Assembly (NCBI RefSeq): GCF_025961835.1 | Contig: NZ_JAOQOK010000001.1 | Coordinates: 868,001 to 932,000, forward strand | Length of the DNA: 64,000 nt | Reading direction: 5' to 3' | Source: Sphingobium sp. B2D3C | GTDB taxonomy: Bacteria > Pseudomonadota > Alphaproteobacteria > Sphingomonadales > Sphingomonadaceae | Part shown: piece after piece, positions 18,014 through 26,468 of the stretch | Position numbering within the stretch: position 1 is the stretch's first letter | Layout: each line of letters starts with the position of its first letter | The notes under the pieces: generated by a model | The model's database searches: none | What the model saw: the letters and a program-made list of their open reading frames with translations, nothing else | What the model was told of the DNA's origin: nothing | Translations under genes and position numbers: made by a program

Positions 18014-18814
18014 TTAACTGACGTTAAACGCTAAGCTTCTATCGCTTTTGGGAGCAGAGGGCGCTAAAGAGGGCCGTTGTATATCTAGTCTGCCCTGTTG
18101 GCCCATCGTAGCAGTAATCCTTGCGCGCGTCTCGGCAGCGAGCGCCTTGCGATCCGGGTGGTCGCCTGGGTCGAACGGGTCGAGAAAACGCAGCGTCAGG
18201 GTGCGCCGGCCCGGTGCGCCCAGGATGCGCAGCGCATTGGCGATGCCGCTCTCGCCATCTTTCCATGCGACCAGCGCCGTGGCGGCCTCGTAATCGATGA
18301 CCACCGGCTGGATGAGGATGGAGCGGGGCGGGGGGAGCAGAACCGAAAAGAGCGCCGGCTTGAAGGGCAGCAATGACCTACCGTCGCCCGTGGTGCCTTC
18401 CGGGAACAGGGCGATGGGCTGATGGGCCGCGAGCGCCGCGCGAACGGCATCGATTTGACCTGACACCGCACCGCGCCGCTCGCGGGTGATGAACACGGTA
18501 TTGTTCTGCGCGGCGAGCCAGCCGACGATGGGCGCACGCGCGACATCATCCTTGGAGATGAACGCGGTCCCCGTGGCGCCGCCCAACGCCAATATGTCGA
18601 TCCAACTCACATGATTGGCGATGAAGAACACATCGTGCAGCAAGGGGGTGCCCTCGATGCGGACGTCAAAGCCCGTGGCGTGCGCGGCGCGCGCGAGAAA
18701 GCGCTGCGGCCAGGGCGAAACGCCGCGGCGCCGGGCGAGAAGATGCGGGATGACGCAGGCAATGACGACGCCGATCAGGCGCGCAAGCCTCGCGAGCGGG
18801 CGCAGGCGGCTCAC
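18014..18814 (-). CDS. plsC: 1-acyl-glycerol-3-phosphate acyltransferase (PlsC family), 266 aa
   Basis: A membrane-associated lysophospholipid acyltransferase that adds the second acyl chain in phospholipid synthesis. The catalytic motif NHVSWID (residues 67-73, NHxxxxD) and the binding motif FPEGTT (137-142) are intact, with a single N-terminal hydrophobic segment (LIGVVIACVIPHLL). It begins with GTG at 18814, directly abutting the fur stop codon, so the two are translationally coupled. The C-terminal about 30 residues are low-complexity. It sits between fur and miaB as in other alphaproteobacteria, apart from the inserted lipoprotein. Confidence 0.92.
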   Translation of the reverse strand: MSRLRPLARLARLIGVVIACVIPHLLARRRGVSPWPQRFLARAAHATGFDVRIEGTPLLHDVFFIANHVSWIDILALGGATGTAFISKDDVARAPIVGWLAAQNNTVFITRERRGAVSGQIDAVRAALAAHQPIALFPEGTTGDGRSLLPFKPALFSVLLPPPRSILIQPVVIDYEAATALVAWKDGESGIANALRILGAPGRRTLTLRFLDPFDPGDHPDRKALAAETRARITATMGQQGRLDIQRPSLAPSAPKSDRSLAFNVS

Positions 18815-19246
18815 TTAGTCCTTGCTGCGATCGCGATCGAGCGAGACGCCGTAAAGCTCCATGCGGTGATCCACGAGCCGATAGCCCAGTTTCTCGGCAA
18901 TCTGGCGCTGGAGCTGCTCAAGCTCCGGGTCCACGAACTCCACGACCTTCCCGGATTCCACGTCGATCAGGTGATCGTGATGTGCTTCGGGTGCGGGTTC
19001 ATAGCGCGCGCGCCCATCGCCGAAATCATGACGCTCCAATATGCCTGCCTCTTCGAACAGGCGCACAGTGCGATACACCGTGGCGATGGAGATGTTGCTG
19101 TCGATTGCGGAGGCGCGCTCGTGCAGCTTTTCCACATCGGGATGGTCTTCGCTTTCGGAAAGCACGCGGGCGATCACGCGCCGCTGCTCGGTGATGCGCA
19201 GGCCGCGCTCTGCGCACAGCGCTTCTATGTCAATCGTCCGGGACAT
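18815..19246 (-). CDS. fur: Fur-family metal-responsive repressor, 143 aa
   Basis: A dimeric metal-dependent DNA-binding regulator. The winged helix (GLRITEQRRVIARVL, then DSNISIATVYRTVRLFEEAG) and the metal region (EAHHDHLIDVESGKVVEFVDPELE) are typical. Only one cysteine occurs in the protein (near residue 11), so the structural Cys4 zinc site of E. coli Fur is absent, as in many alphaproteobacterial Fur/Mur proteins. The ATG at 19246 gives a family-standard length; the frame extends 69 bases further without support. In this group the protein may sense iron or manganese. It is followed without a gap by plsC. Confidence 0.93.
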   Translation of the reverse strand: MSRTIDIEALCAERGLRITEQRRVIARVLSESEDHPDVEKLHERASAIDSNISIATVYRTVRLFEEAGILERHDFGDGRARYEPAPEAHHDHLIDVESGKVVEFVDPELEQLQRQIAEKLGYRLVDHRMELYGVSLDRDRSKD

Positions 19247-19320
19247 GGAGACTGTGTAGCTGAATTTGCCCGTTCTGGAACCCGCAATTTCGGCTTTTCG
19301 ACGATTGGCAGACAAGAAAA

Positions 19321-19346
19321 ATGCCGCCCTTGTGCAAAGGCGGCAT
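19321..19346 (-). terminator. Rho-independent terminator after mucR
   Basis: On the minus strand the 8-bp stem ATGCCGCC/GGCGGCAT encloses a 10-base loop and is followed by TTTTTCTTG. It begins 36 bases after the mucR stop codon and precedes fur. Confidence 0.75.
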
Positions 19347-19381
19347 CGTTCGATTTTTGCGTTCGCGCGCGGGGCGCGGGA

Positions 19382-19801
19382 TTATTTGCGGCCGCGCTTG
19401 CGCGTGGTGCCGAGACCGATCTTCTTGGCCAGCGTGCGGCGCTGCTCGGCATAGTTGGGCGCGACCATCGGATAGTCAGCGGGGAGTCCCCACTTCGCGC
19501 GATAGTCTTCCGGTGTCATCTGATAATGGGTCATGAGATGCCGCTTGAGCATCTTCAGCTTCTTCCCGTCTTCCAGGCACACGATGTAATCGGGCTTGAT
19601 CGAAGAACGGACAGATACGGCCGGCTCCTGCTTGGGCTGCGGCGGCGCGACGTCCTGCTGAAGACCGGCCAGCGCACTGTAGACGTTCTGGATGAGCGTC
19701 GGCACGTCCGACACAGCCACACTGTTATTGGATACGTGGGCAGCCACGATATCCGAGGTGAGCGTGATCAGCACTTCGTCTTGAGCGTTAGTATCGGACA
19801 T
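19382..19801 (-). CDS. mucR: MucR/Ros family zinc-finger transcriptional regulator, 139 aa
   Basis: A small alphaproteobacterial regulator with a prokaryotic Cys2His2-type zinc finger that binds AT-rich DNA; relatives control exopolysaccharide, motility and cell-cycle genes. The core DYIVCLEDGKKLKMLKRHL followed by MTHYQMTPEDYRAKWGLP and the PMVAPNYAEQR tail are diagnostic. The C-terminus is basic (RKRGRK). Only one cysteine is seen in the finger, as in several MucR proteins. The gene has its own AT-rich upstream region and a terminator, so it is an independent unit within the rimI-fur interval. Confidence 0.93.
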   Translation of the reverse strand: MSDTNAQDEVLITLTSDIVAAHVSNNSVAVSDVPTLIQNVYSALAGLQQDVAPPQPKQEPAVSVRSSIKPDYIVCLEDGKKLKMLKRHLMTHYQMTPEDYRAKWGLPADYPMVAPNYAEQRRTLAKKIGLGTTRKRGRK

Positions 19802-19831
19802 ATGAAGTTTCCCATTATCAACTTGCGACCC

Positions 19832-19862
19832 GTAGAATCACTATTCTTAGGCTATATTCTAC
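19832..19862. promoter_or_regulatory. AT-rich repeated half-sites upstream of mucR
   Basis: GTAGAAT (19832-19838), ATTCT (19843-19847) and ATTCTAC (19856-19862) form an overlapping set of inverted repeats, 31 bases upstream of the mucR start. MucR and Ros proteins bind AT-rich inverted repeats and often repress their own genes, so this may be an autoregulatory operator. The function is inferred. Confidence 0.35.
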
Positions 19863-19911
19863 CATTAAACATTATGGGGATTGAACGATGAGCGCAAGAG
19901 AAGTTTCGGAC

Positions 19912-20406
19912 TCAGGACGCTCCCTGTCCCAAAACGAGTTTCAAACTCAAAGCATCAAAGCGGGAACCGTTCGATCCACAATAGTAGTTAAGTCGAACAT
20001 TATACTGATGAAAGCCGGCTTTGATATAAAGATGAAGAGCTGGATTCCCCGCGCGCACTTCCAGAAAAACTGTTTCTGCGCCGGTGCCCTCGGCCTCTGT
20101 CATGCAGCGATCAAGTAATCGGCGGCCATGTGTCCGCCCACGATGATCGGGGTGGACGGCAAGCAAAAGAAGCTCCGCTTCGCCGGCAATACTGCGGATC
20201 AGGCCGAAGCCGACCGGTCCGGCTTGGGTGTAGCCAGTCACCAGAATGGAGCCGGGCAACTGCATCATGCCCATCAATTGCGCAGAGGACCATGCTTCGC
20301 CAAATTCCGGTGGGAAGGCGGCCGACATCACCTGCATGGCGGCGCCGATCTCGTCCACACAAGGATCGAGACTGGCCACGATGCGGAGCGCCTCCTTGTC
20401 CTGCAT
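19912..20406 (-). CDS. rimI: Ribosomal-protein N-acetyltransferase RimI-type (GNAT), 164 aa
   Basis: A GNAT-fold acetyltransferase that transfers acetyl from acetyl-CoA, in E. coli to the N-terminus of ribosomal protein S18. The acetyl-CoA motif appears as LLLAVHPDHRGRTHGRRLL and the family-typical VFLEVRAGNPALHLYIKAGF follows. The start ATG overlaps the tsaB stop by one base (TGATG), giving tight coupling. The tsaB-rimI pairing is the reason for choosing RimI over a generic GNAT. The tail after the catalytic domain is slightly long. Confidence 0.88.
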   Translation of the reverse strand: MQDKEALRIVASLDPCVDEIGAAMQVMSAAFPPEFGEAWSSAQLMGMMQLPGSILVTGYTQAGPVGFGLIRSIAGEAELLLLAVHPDHRGRTHGRRLLDRCMTEAEGTGAETVFLEVRAGNPALHLYIKAGFHQYNVRLNYYCGSNGSRFDALSLKLVLGQGAS

Positions 20407-21080
20407 CAGCGAACCGGCGCTGGTCTGGGCTTGCTTGCGGCAGCCATAGGCTTGGCGTCTGCCCCGCGTCCGTAATCCGGCACGGGCGGGCGGGTGCGCT
20501 GCGTGACCGGCAGGCGGAATACCGCGCGGGCATCGGGAAGCAACGGAACGGCCTGGCCCCGCGCGCCGGCATCGACCAGCGTCTGGGCGCCCGAGCCGAC
20601 GAGCAGGCCGACGCGGAGAGACGCCGCCAGTTCGTCGATTGGCGTGGATCGGACGGTGAGGGGCGGGCTGTCGGGTGTGACAGACGATGCCGCTTCCGCC
20701 CAGAAGATTTCGCCATGTCCGCCGACCATTGTCACTGCGAACGGCTCTGTCGGTGCCAGCTCGGCGCGGGCGATGGCGGCAACCAGATCGAGGCAGCCAT
20801 AGCCGGAAACAGGCACCTGCCATGCGAAGCCCAGCGCGCGCGCGGCAGCCAGCCCCACGCGCACGCCGGTGAAGCTGCCGGGGCCAATGTCCACGAGAAT
20901 GGCGTCAGCGCGCCCGCCCTCGGGCAGCGCAGCGATGGCGGGCAGCAGCGCTTCGGCATGACCGCGCCCCAACTCGCGATGCGTTGCGTCAATCAGCTGG
21001 TCGCCATCGAACAGGGCGATGGAGAGCGCCGGCGTGGCGCAATCGATGATGAGCGTGCGCTGCGCCAAGGGCTGGCTCAT
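20406..21080 (-). CDS. tsaB: tRNA threonylcarbamoyladenosine biosynthesis protein TsaB, 224 aa
   Basis: A partner of TsaD in the t6A37 tRNA modification. It has the ASKHA fold with LIIDCATPALSIALFDG near the N-terminus and the signature DIGPGSFTGVR (residues 64-74). Length is normal; the C-terminus is Pro/Ala/Lys-rich. The protein is non-catalytic in the family, acting as a scaffold. It is coupled to rimI by a one-base overlap and follows the NifU-like gene by 37 bases, as in other alphaproteobacteria. Confidence 0.95.
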   Translation of the reverse strand: MSQPLAQRTLIIDCATPALSIALFDGDQLIDATHRELGRGHAEALLPAIAALPEGGRADAILVDIGPGSFTGVRVGLAAARALGFAWQVPVSGYGCLDLVAAIARAELAPTEPFAVTMVGGHGEIFWAEAASSVTPDSPPLTVRSTPIDELAASLRVGLLVGSGAQTLVDAGARGQAVPLLPDARAVFRLPVTQRTRPPVPDYGRGADAKPMAAASKPRPAPVR

Positions 21081-21117
21081 CGTGCGCGTGGGGGAACGAT
21101 CCGGCGCATCGATCGGC

Positions 21118-21705
21118 TCAGACGGCCCGGACTTCGGTCACTTCCGGCACATAATGCTTGAGCAGCTGCTCGATGCCGTTCTTGAGTGTCGCGGTTGAGG
21201 AGGGGCAGCCGGCGCAGGCGCCCTGCATCCGCAGGAAGACCGTGCCGCGCTCAAAGCCGCGATAGACGATATCGCCGCCATCATTGGCGACGGCGGGGCG
21301 CACGCGGGTGTCGATCAGTTCGCGGATCTGCGCGACGATGTCGGCATCGGCCGGGTCGTCGCCGGGCATGGCGCCATCGTCCTCATTCTCCGCCGGAACG
21401 CGGATATCGTGCGCCGTGCCCGGCGCGAACAGCGGCATGTCCGCCGAGAAATGGTCGAGCAGGATTGCGATCACGTCGGTGCGCAGCGAACTCCACGCAA
21501 CGCCCGGCGCTGCCGTGACCGAGATGAAATCCCGGCCGAAGAACACCCCGGTCACATCCCCGAGGTTGAACAGCGCCTCGGCGAGCGGCGAAGCCGTCGC
21601 CTCGTCCGCGCTAGCGAAATCGCGCGTGCCGGAGGTCATGACCGGGCGCCCCGGCAGGAACTTCAGGGTTGCGGGATTGGGGGTCTGCTCGGTTTCGATG
21701 AACAT
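21118..21705 (-). CDS. NifU-family Fe-S scaffold protein (NfuA-like), 195 aa
   Basis: A carrier that delivers Fe-S clusters to target proteins. It has an N-terminal Nfu_N domain (MFIETEQTPNPATLKFLPG) and a C-terminal NifU domain with the cluster-binding CxxC at C164 and C167 (GACAGCPSS). Length and two-domain order match the alphaproteobacterial Nfu protein. The frame extends 81 bases upstream, but the conserved N-terminus begins at 21705. It lies immediately before tsaB. Confidence 0.93.
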   Translation of the reverse strand: MFIETEQTPNPATLKFLPGRPVMTSGTRDFASADEATASPLAEALFNLGDVTGVFFGRDFISVTAAPGVAWSSLRTDVIAILLDHFSADMPLFAPGTAHDIRVPAENEDDGAMPGDDPADADIVAQIRELIDTRVRPAVANDGGDIVYRGFERGTVFLRMQGACAGCPSSTATLKNGIEQLLKHYVPEVTEVRAV

Positions 21706-21815
21706 GCTGGCTCTCGCGCGAAGGACGGAGGCCGGCTTGAACGCGCGCCGGCCAAGGATGCGACTGGCTCCCATTTGGGCCGTCACCGGCGCTCGTGCAA
21801 GGGGCGAGTTGGCGC

Positions 21816-24770
21816 CTAGCGCGTCGGAGCGGATCCCAATCTGGCCGATGTGCCGAGCGCCGGGGCCGGCGCGCTCTCGGGCAGAACCACCGCGGACCAG
21901 CTTTTCTCCGGCACGAGATAGCGGGAAGCGAGCGCCTGCAGGTCGGCCGGCGTGATGCTGGTGAGGTCACGCCCAAGCGCGCGCGCATATCCGAGCTGGT
22001 TCTCGTCCCGGGAGAAGCCCTGCAACTGGTCCATCCAGAAGGCATTGCTGTAGGCCGCGCGCGTCAACAATTGACGCACCGGCGCGATCTGGCGGTTGAG
22101 TTCATCCTCCGTCACCGGATTGGTGGTCAGATCGCGCACCAGTTCATCCACCAGCTGATAGAAATACGGGATGCGCTCGGGCTTGAGCTGGGTCTGCACG
22201 ACCAGGAAGCCGCCGCCGTTCATCCGTTCGGGCCAGTTGCTCGATGCGCTGGGCGTGTAGGCCGCGCCGTCAATGGAGCGCAGCCGCTCGAACAGCCGGT
22301 CGGTGATGATGCGGGCCAGCATCTCAAACTGGCGGCTCTCGCGAATGTCGGCGACGCCGCTGCCGGTCGGCCATGCGATGATCGCGGCAGCCTGTTCGTC
22401 CGGCCCGTCATGAACGATGCGAACCGGGGTCGCGACATGAGCGGGGAAATTGAGCGCGAGGTTGCGGGTCGGCGGCGGCGCATCGGCGCGCGTGGGCAGA
22501 GCGCCGAAGCTGGCGGCCACGGCGGCAATCGCCTGCTCCGCATCGAGATCGCCGAACACCTGGATTTCAATGGGGCCGTTGGCGAGGCGGGGTGCCCAGA
22601 CCTTGCGGAAGGCATCCAGCGTCAACGCCGTGCGATCATCCGGTGAGGCCGGGCTGAAGCGGGCATCCTTGTCCCGCAGCATCCACTCGAGATCGCGGCC
22701 AATGGCTTCCGCAGCGGAGGCCGGCACCGGATCATAGCTAGCCTCAAGCATCGCCATGGAGCGGCGCAGCGGTGCCTCGTCCCAGCGGGGGAAGGCCAGC
22801 TTGGAAGCGAACAGGCGCAGCTGATCGGGATAATCCTGCGGGCTGCTCGTGCCGCTGAGCGTGAACGCATCGTCATCGATGCCGAAGTTCAGAGACAGGC
22901 GGCGGCCGCTCATCAGATCGTTCAGTTCCCGCTGGCCGAGGTCGCCGATGCCGCTGGCAGTCAGCGCATAGGGCACCGCCCACAAGGCGGCGCGCTCGTC
23001 CGGCGCGAAGCTCTGGCGGCCATGGCCCCAGCGCACGTTGATGTGCACCTTGCCCGGTTCGGCCTGATTGCCGGCGACCAGCAAGCGAACACCATTCTCG
23101 AACGTCACGTTCTGGATGCCCAGCACGCCGAGGTCAGTGCGCGAGGCGACCTTGCCCGGCGCGGGCAGCTTGGGCAGCGCGGCCATGGTCACCCGCGAAT
23201 CGCTCAGGCGCGCGCGGGAATTGGGCTCGACCTGCGCGCTGAAGGCAGTCTGCAGGCGCCGTTCGGCATTGTCCTGCGGCGCGCGCAGGCTGAGCAGGGC
23301 GCGTTCCACCGTGGCGGAGAACAGCCGGTTGGTCGCCGCGAGCAGTTGCTCGGGCGTCATATATTTCTTGGAAGACTGGTAGATGGCGAGCTGGTCCTGC
23401 GGGGACACGACCGTCTCGCGAATATCCACAGCCTGCACGATGCTCTCGACCTGCTGGGGACTACCCTCAATGGCTGCACTGGCCACCAGCGCGGCAAAGC
23501 CGGCTTCCATGCCCTGAAACTCGCGGTCGATATCGACCTGGCTGGGGGCGACCCGGCGGGCATCCTCGATGATCGCGCGCACTTCCTGCAGCGCCTTCTC
23601 CCAATCACTCCCATTGGGCACGATGGTCACATAGGTCGCATTGGCCGAGCGCATGCTGTTATCCAGCGACACATTGGCCTGCACGAACGACGCACCGTCG
23701 CTGGCCACGGCTTCGAGGCGCCGATTGATCAGTTCCAGCGCGACCATGTCGGCCAGCCGCATCTGGTTGAAGACGATCGTATCCTCGTTGAACACCCATG
23801 GCCGCAGATAAGCGAGGCCCACGCTATAGGGTACGCTCGGCTCGACGATCACCTTGGTGGCCGGGGCGGAGGGATCGGGCTTGCCGAAGTCCGGCAGCGG
23901 CGTCGCGCGGCCCTTGGCCTTCCAGCCGGAGAAATGCGCGCGGACCATCGCTTCGAGCGCGGCCGGCTCCATGGACCCGGAAATGGCGATGACGGTGCGG
24001 TCGGGGCGATACCAGCGGTCGTGGAAGGCGCGCAGGGCTTGTGGCGTCGCCTTGAGCAACGTCTGCTCGGTGCCGATGGGGCTGTGGCTGGCGAGGCGCT
24101 GGCCGGCGAAATAGAAGGCGCGGATTTCGTCTCCCAGCCGGGCGCCGGGGCCAAGGCTCTCGCGCCGCTCGGCGAGGATCACGGCGCGCTCGGCCTCCAC
24201 CGGCGCCTTGCTGATGTTGGGCTGCTGCATCATCCCGGCGAGAATGCGCAGGCTCTCGTCAATGCCTTCGTAGGTCGCGCGCGGCAGATCGAGCGCATAG
24301 GTGGTGCCGGTGGGCGTGGTCTGCGCGTTGCTGTCGCTGCCGAACTCGGCGCCCAGCCGCTGCCAGATCCGCTTCGATTCGCCATCGGGTACATCCCGCG
24401 ATCCACGGAAGGAGAGATGCTCGATGAAATGCGCAAAGCCGGCTTCGGCAGGCTCTTCCATCAGCGAGCCCACATCCACCCGCACGCGGATAGATACCTG
24501 TCCGGCCGGCACATCGTTGCGGCGCACCGCATAGCGCAGGCCGTTGTCCAGCACGCCGAACTGCCATGCCGGGTCGATGGGCACGTCGCTCTTCTCGTAG
24601 AGCCACGGGCGCTCGGCCGGAACGGTGGGCTTGAGCGTCGGCTCGCCCGCCTTGGATTGCGGCTGGAGAAGGCCGGGCACCTCGCCCTGTGCGGCCAGTG
24701 GCGCCGAAGCGATCAGGCCGAGGACAACGGTCGCGGAAACGATGGGCCGGAAGATATCGGAAAAGGTCAT
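21816..24770 (-). CDS. Exported M16-family zinc metalloprotease, 984 aa
   Basis: A large periplasmic insulinase-type peptidase. A signal peptide of about 27 residues (ending PLAA) is followed by an M16 domain with the inverted zinc motif H114-xx-E117-H118 (HFIEHLSF) and the downstream Glu in ERAVILAERRE. A second M16-like half (from about residue 560) lacks the motif, as is normal. Length matches the two-repeat family found in many sphingomonads. It probably degrades peptides released in the periplasm. Its start is 292 bases from the Old Yellow Enzyme gene on the other strand. Confidence 0.92.
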   Translation of the reverse strand: MTFSDIFRPIVSATVVLGLIASAPLAAQGEVPGLLQPQSKAGEPTLKPTVPAERPWLYEKSDVPIDPAWQFGVLDNGLRYAVRRNDVPAGQVSIRVRVDVGSLMEEPAEAGFAHFIEHLSFRGSRDVPDGESKRIWQRLGAEFGSDSNAQTTPTGTTYALDLPRATYEGIDESLRILAGMMQQPNISKAPVEAERAVILAERRESLGPGARLGDEIRAFYFAGQRLASHSPIGTEQTLLKATPQALRAFHDRWYRPDRTVIAISGSMEPAALEAMVRAHFSGWKAKGRATPLPDFGKPDPSAPATKVIVEPSVPYSVGLAYLRPWVFNEDTIVFNQMRLADMVALELINRRLEAVASDGASFVQANVSLDNSMRSANATYVTIVPNGSDWEKALQEVRAIIEDARRVAPSQVDIDREFQGMEAGFAALVASAAIEGSPQQVESIVQAVDIRETVVSPQDQLAIYQSSKKYMTPEQLLAATNRLFSATVERALLSLRAPQDNAERRLQTAFSAQVEPNSRARLSDSRVTMAALPKLPAPGKVASRTDLGVLGIQNVTFENGVRLLVAGNQAEPGKVHINVRWGHGRQSFAPDERAALWAVPYALTASGIGDLGQRELNDLMSGRRLSLNFGIDDDAFTLSGTSSPQDYPDQLRLFASKLAFPRWDEAPLRRSMAMLEASYDPVPASAAEAIGRDLEWMLRDKDARFSPASPDDRTALTLDAFRKVWAPRLANGPIEIQVFGDLDAEQAIAAVAASFGALPTRADAPPPTRNLALNFPAHVATPVRIVHDGPDEQAAAIIAWPTGSGVADIRESRQFEMLARIITDRLFERLRSIDGAAYTPSASSNWPERMNGGGFLVVQTQLKPERIPYFYQLVDELVRDLTTNPVTEDELNRQIAPVRQLLTRAAYSNAFWMDQLQGFSRDENQLGYARALGRDLTSITPADLQALASRYLVPEKSWSAVVLPESAPAPALGTSARLGSAPTR

Positions 24771-25062
24771 GATGCCAGTCTATTGCCCATTGCGTGCGGG
24801 GTCACCCTGAAACTCAGGGCAATGATGGTCGGGGGAGGAATGCCGGCCTTCGCGGAAGATGAGCGCGCGGGTTGGTTGCGCGTACAGGCGGTCGGTCGGC
24901 ACGCCGCAGGTATCGCATCCCAGCCTGAACGCCAGATGACCGCGCTTGCGGCGAACAGCCGGAAAGGTCGCTGCCCGCAAATCCTCTCCGACATTTGGCA
25001 TTTGGCGTCGCGCGCCTATCTACCAAGCCGACGACCCACTCTGAACCCTGGAGTTACCGGCT

Positions 25063-26178
25063 ATGCCTGGCATTGGCGACGCACTTTTTCGGCCTTTTCA
25101 GTTCAAATCGCTTTCCCTCCCCAATCGTATCGTGATGGCGCCGATGACGCGGGCGAAGGCCCCCGGCGGCATCCCTGGCCAGCCTAATGCGGACTATTAC
25201 CGGCGGCGGGCCGAGGGCGGGGCAGGGCTCATTCTCTCCGAAGGCACGGTGATCGACCGGCCAGCCTCGCGCAACGATCCGGGCATTCCTTTCTTCCATG
25301 GCGAGGCGGCGCTGGCCGGCTGGGCGGGAGTGATCGAGGCAGTCCATGCCGCCGGCGGGCGAATGGGGCCGCAGCTCTGGCACACCGGCTCGACTCGCAC
25401 CGGTAGCGGCTGGGAGCCGGACGCGCCGGTGGAAAGCCCCTCCGGCCTGCTCGCACCCGGCGAACCGCGCGGCGTCGCGATGACCGAAGAGGATATCGCC
25501 GATACCGTGGCGGCCTTCGCCAAGGCAGCCGCCGACGCCAAGCGCCTCGGCTTCGACACCATCGAGATCCACGGCGCCCATGGCTATCTGATCGATCAGT
25601 TCTTCTGGTCCGGCACCAATGTTCGCGAGGATCGCTATGACGGGTCTACCATCCGCGAGCGGGCGCGCTTTGCCGGCGAAGTGGTCGCCGCCATTCGCGC
25701 GGCCGTCGGGCCAGATTTCCCGGTGATCCTGCGCGTCAGCCAGTGGAAGCAGCAGGATTATTCCGCCCGTCTGGCCGCAACACCTGCCGAGATGGAGGAT
25801 TGGCTGCAGCCGCTGGTGGATGCCGGCGTCGATATCCTCCACTGCTCGCAGCGCCGCTTCTGGGAGCCTGAATTCCCGGAGATCGACGGCGAGGCCGGCC
25901 TCAATTTTGCCGGCTGGGCCAAGAAGTTGACCGGCGTCCCGACGATCAGCGTCGGGTCCGTGGGCCTCTCCGGCGAGTTTCTGGCGGCCTTCGGCGGCGA
26001 AAGCTCGACCAGCGTGGAGCTTAATCGTCTGATCGAGCGGATGGAGCGCGACGAGTTCGACCTCATCGCCGTGGGCCGCGCGCTGATCAGCGATCCGCAA
26101 TGGCCCCGCAAGGTGCAGCAGCAGGCGTGGAGCGACCTCAAGGGATTCAGTCCGGCGGACCTGCAGGAACTCGTCTGA
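25063..26178 (+). CDS. NADH:flavin oxidoreductase, Old Yellow Enzyme family, 371 aa
   Basis: An FMN enzyme that reduces activated C=C bonds or nitro compounds with NAD(P)H. It is a single TIM barrel. NRIVMAPMTRAKAPGG binds FMN, and HGAHGYLIDQFFWSGTNVRED gives the His-x-x-His catalytic pair with the family signature. The C-terminal phosphate-binding region ends in VGRALISDPQWPRKV. Length fits the classical OYE group without the extra Fe-S domain. Natural substrate unknown; relatives act on cyclic enones, nitrate esters or oxophytodienoate. It has its own promoter, divergent from the M16 protease. Confidence 0.93.
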   Translation: MPGIGDALFRPFQFKSLSLPNRIVMAPMTRAKAPGGIPGQPNADYYRRRAEGGAGLILSEGTVIDRPASRNDPGIPFFHGEAALAGWAGVIEAVHAAGGRMGPQLWHTGSTRTGSGWEPDAPVESPSGLLAPGEPRGVAMTEEDIADTVAAFAKAAADAKRLGFDTIEIHGAHGYLIDQFFWSGTNVREDRYDGSTIRERARFAGEVVAAIRAAVGPDFPVILRVSQWKQQDYSARLAATPAEMEDWLQPLVDAGVDILHCSQRRFWEPEFPEIDGEAGLNFAGWAKKLTGVPTISVGSVGLSGEFLAAFGGESSTSVELNRLIERMERDEFDLIAVGRALISDPQWPRKVQQQAWSDLKGFSPADLQELV

Positions 26179-26250
26179 GCAGGGGAGGGCGCGCCACGTC
26201 TACGGCGCGCTCTTCCAGCCTCGGCTTTGCGATCTACGTTGTCGGAATGA

Positions 26251-26327
26251 TGGTAGCGGAGGAGGGACTCGAACCCCCGACACGCGGATTATGATTCCGC
26301 TGCTCTAACCGGCTGAGCTACTCCGCC
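26251..26327 (-). tRNA. tRNA-Met (anticodon CAT), elongator type
   Basis: On the minus strand, acceptor arms GGCGGAG (26321-26327) and CTCCGCT (26255-26261) pair with one G-U. The D arm has TAGCTCAG, the anticodon loop ATCATAA has CAT, and the T arm GGGGGTTCGAGTCCC is intact. The discriminator is A at 26254 and CCA is encoded at 26251-26253. The lack of the initiator features (no mismatch at the acceptor end) points to elongator tRNA-Met; tRNA-Ile2 with a lysidine-modified CAT cannot be fully excluded. Confidence 0.92.
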
Positions 26328-26468
26328 CCAAGGGCTTGCTGCCGCCTTGCGGCGTCAGGCCGGCGCGCTATACGCAGGCGAAATCGGATGGTCAATGGTT
26401 GACCGTTCGATTGCGGCACCTTCGTTTCTCTGGCAAGGCCGCAGGGTAATTTGCATTGGGGAGATGAC

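Noticed and set aside
22220..24770. Large plus-strand open frame over the M16 protease
   Set aside because: Its translation is Arg/His-rich, has no recognisable fold, and mirrors the protease codons.
26251..26327. Initiator tRNA-Met
   Set aside because: The acceptor end is paired and the anticodon stem lacks the three G-C pairs typical of the initiator, so elongator type is favoured.
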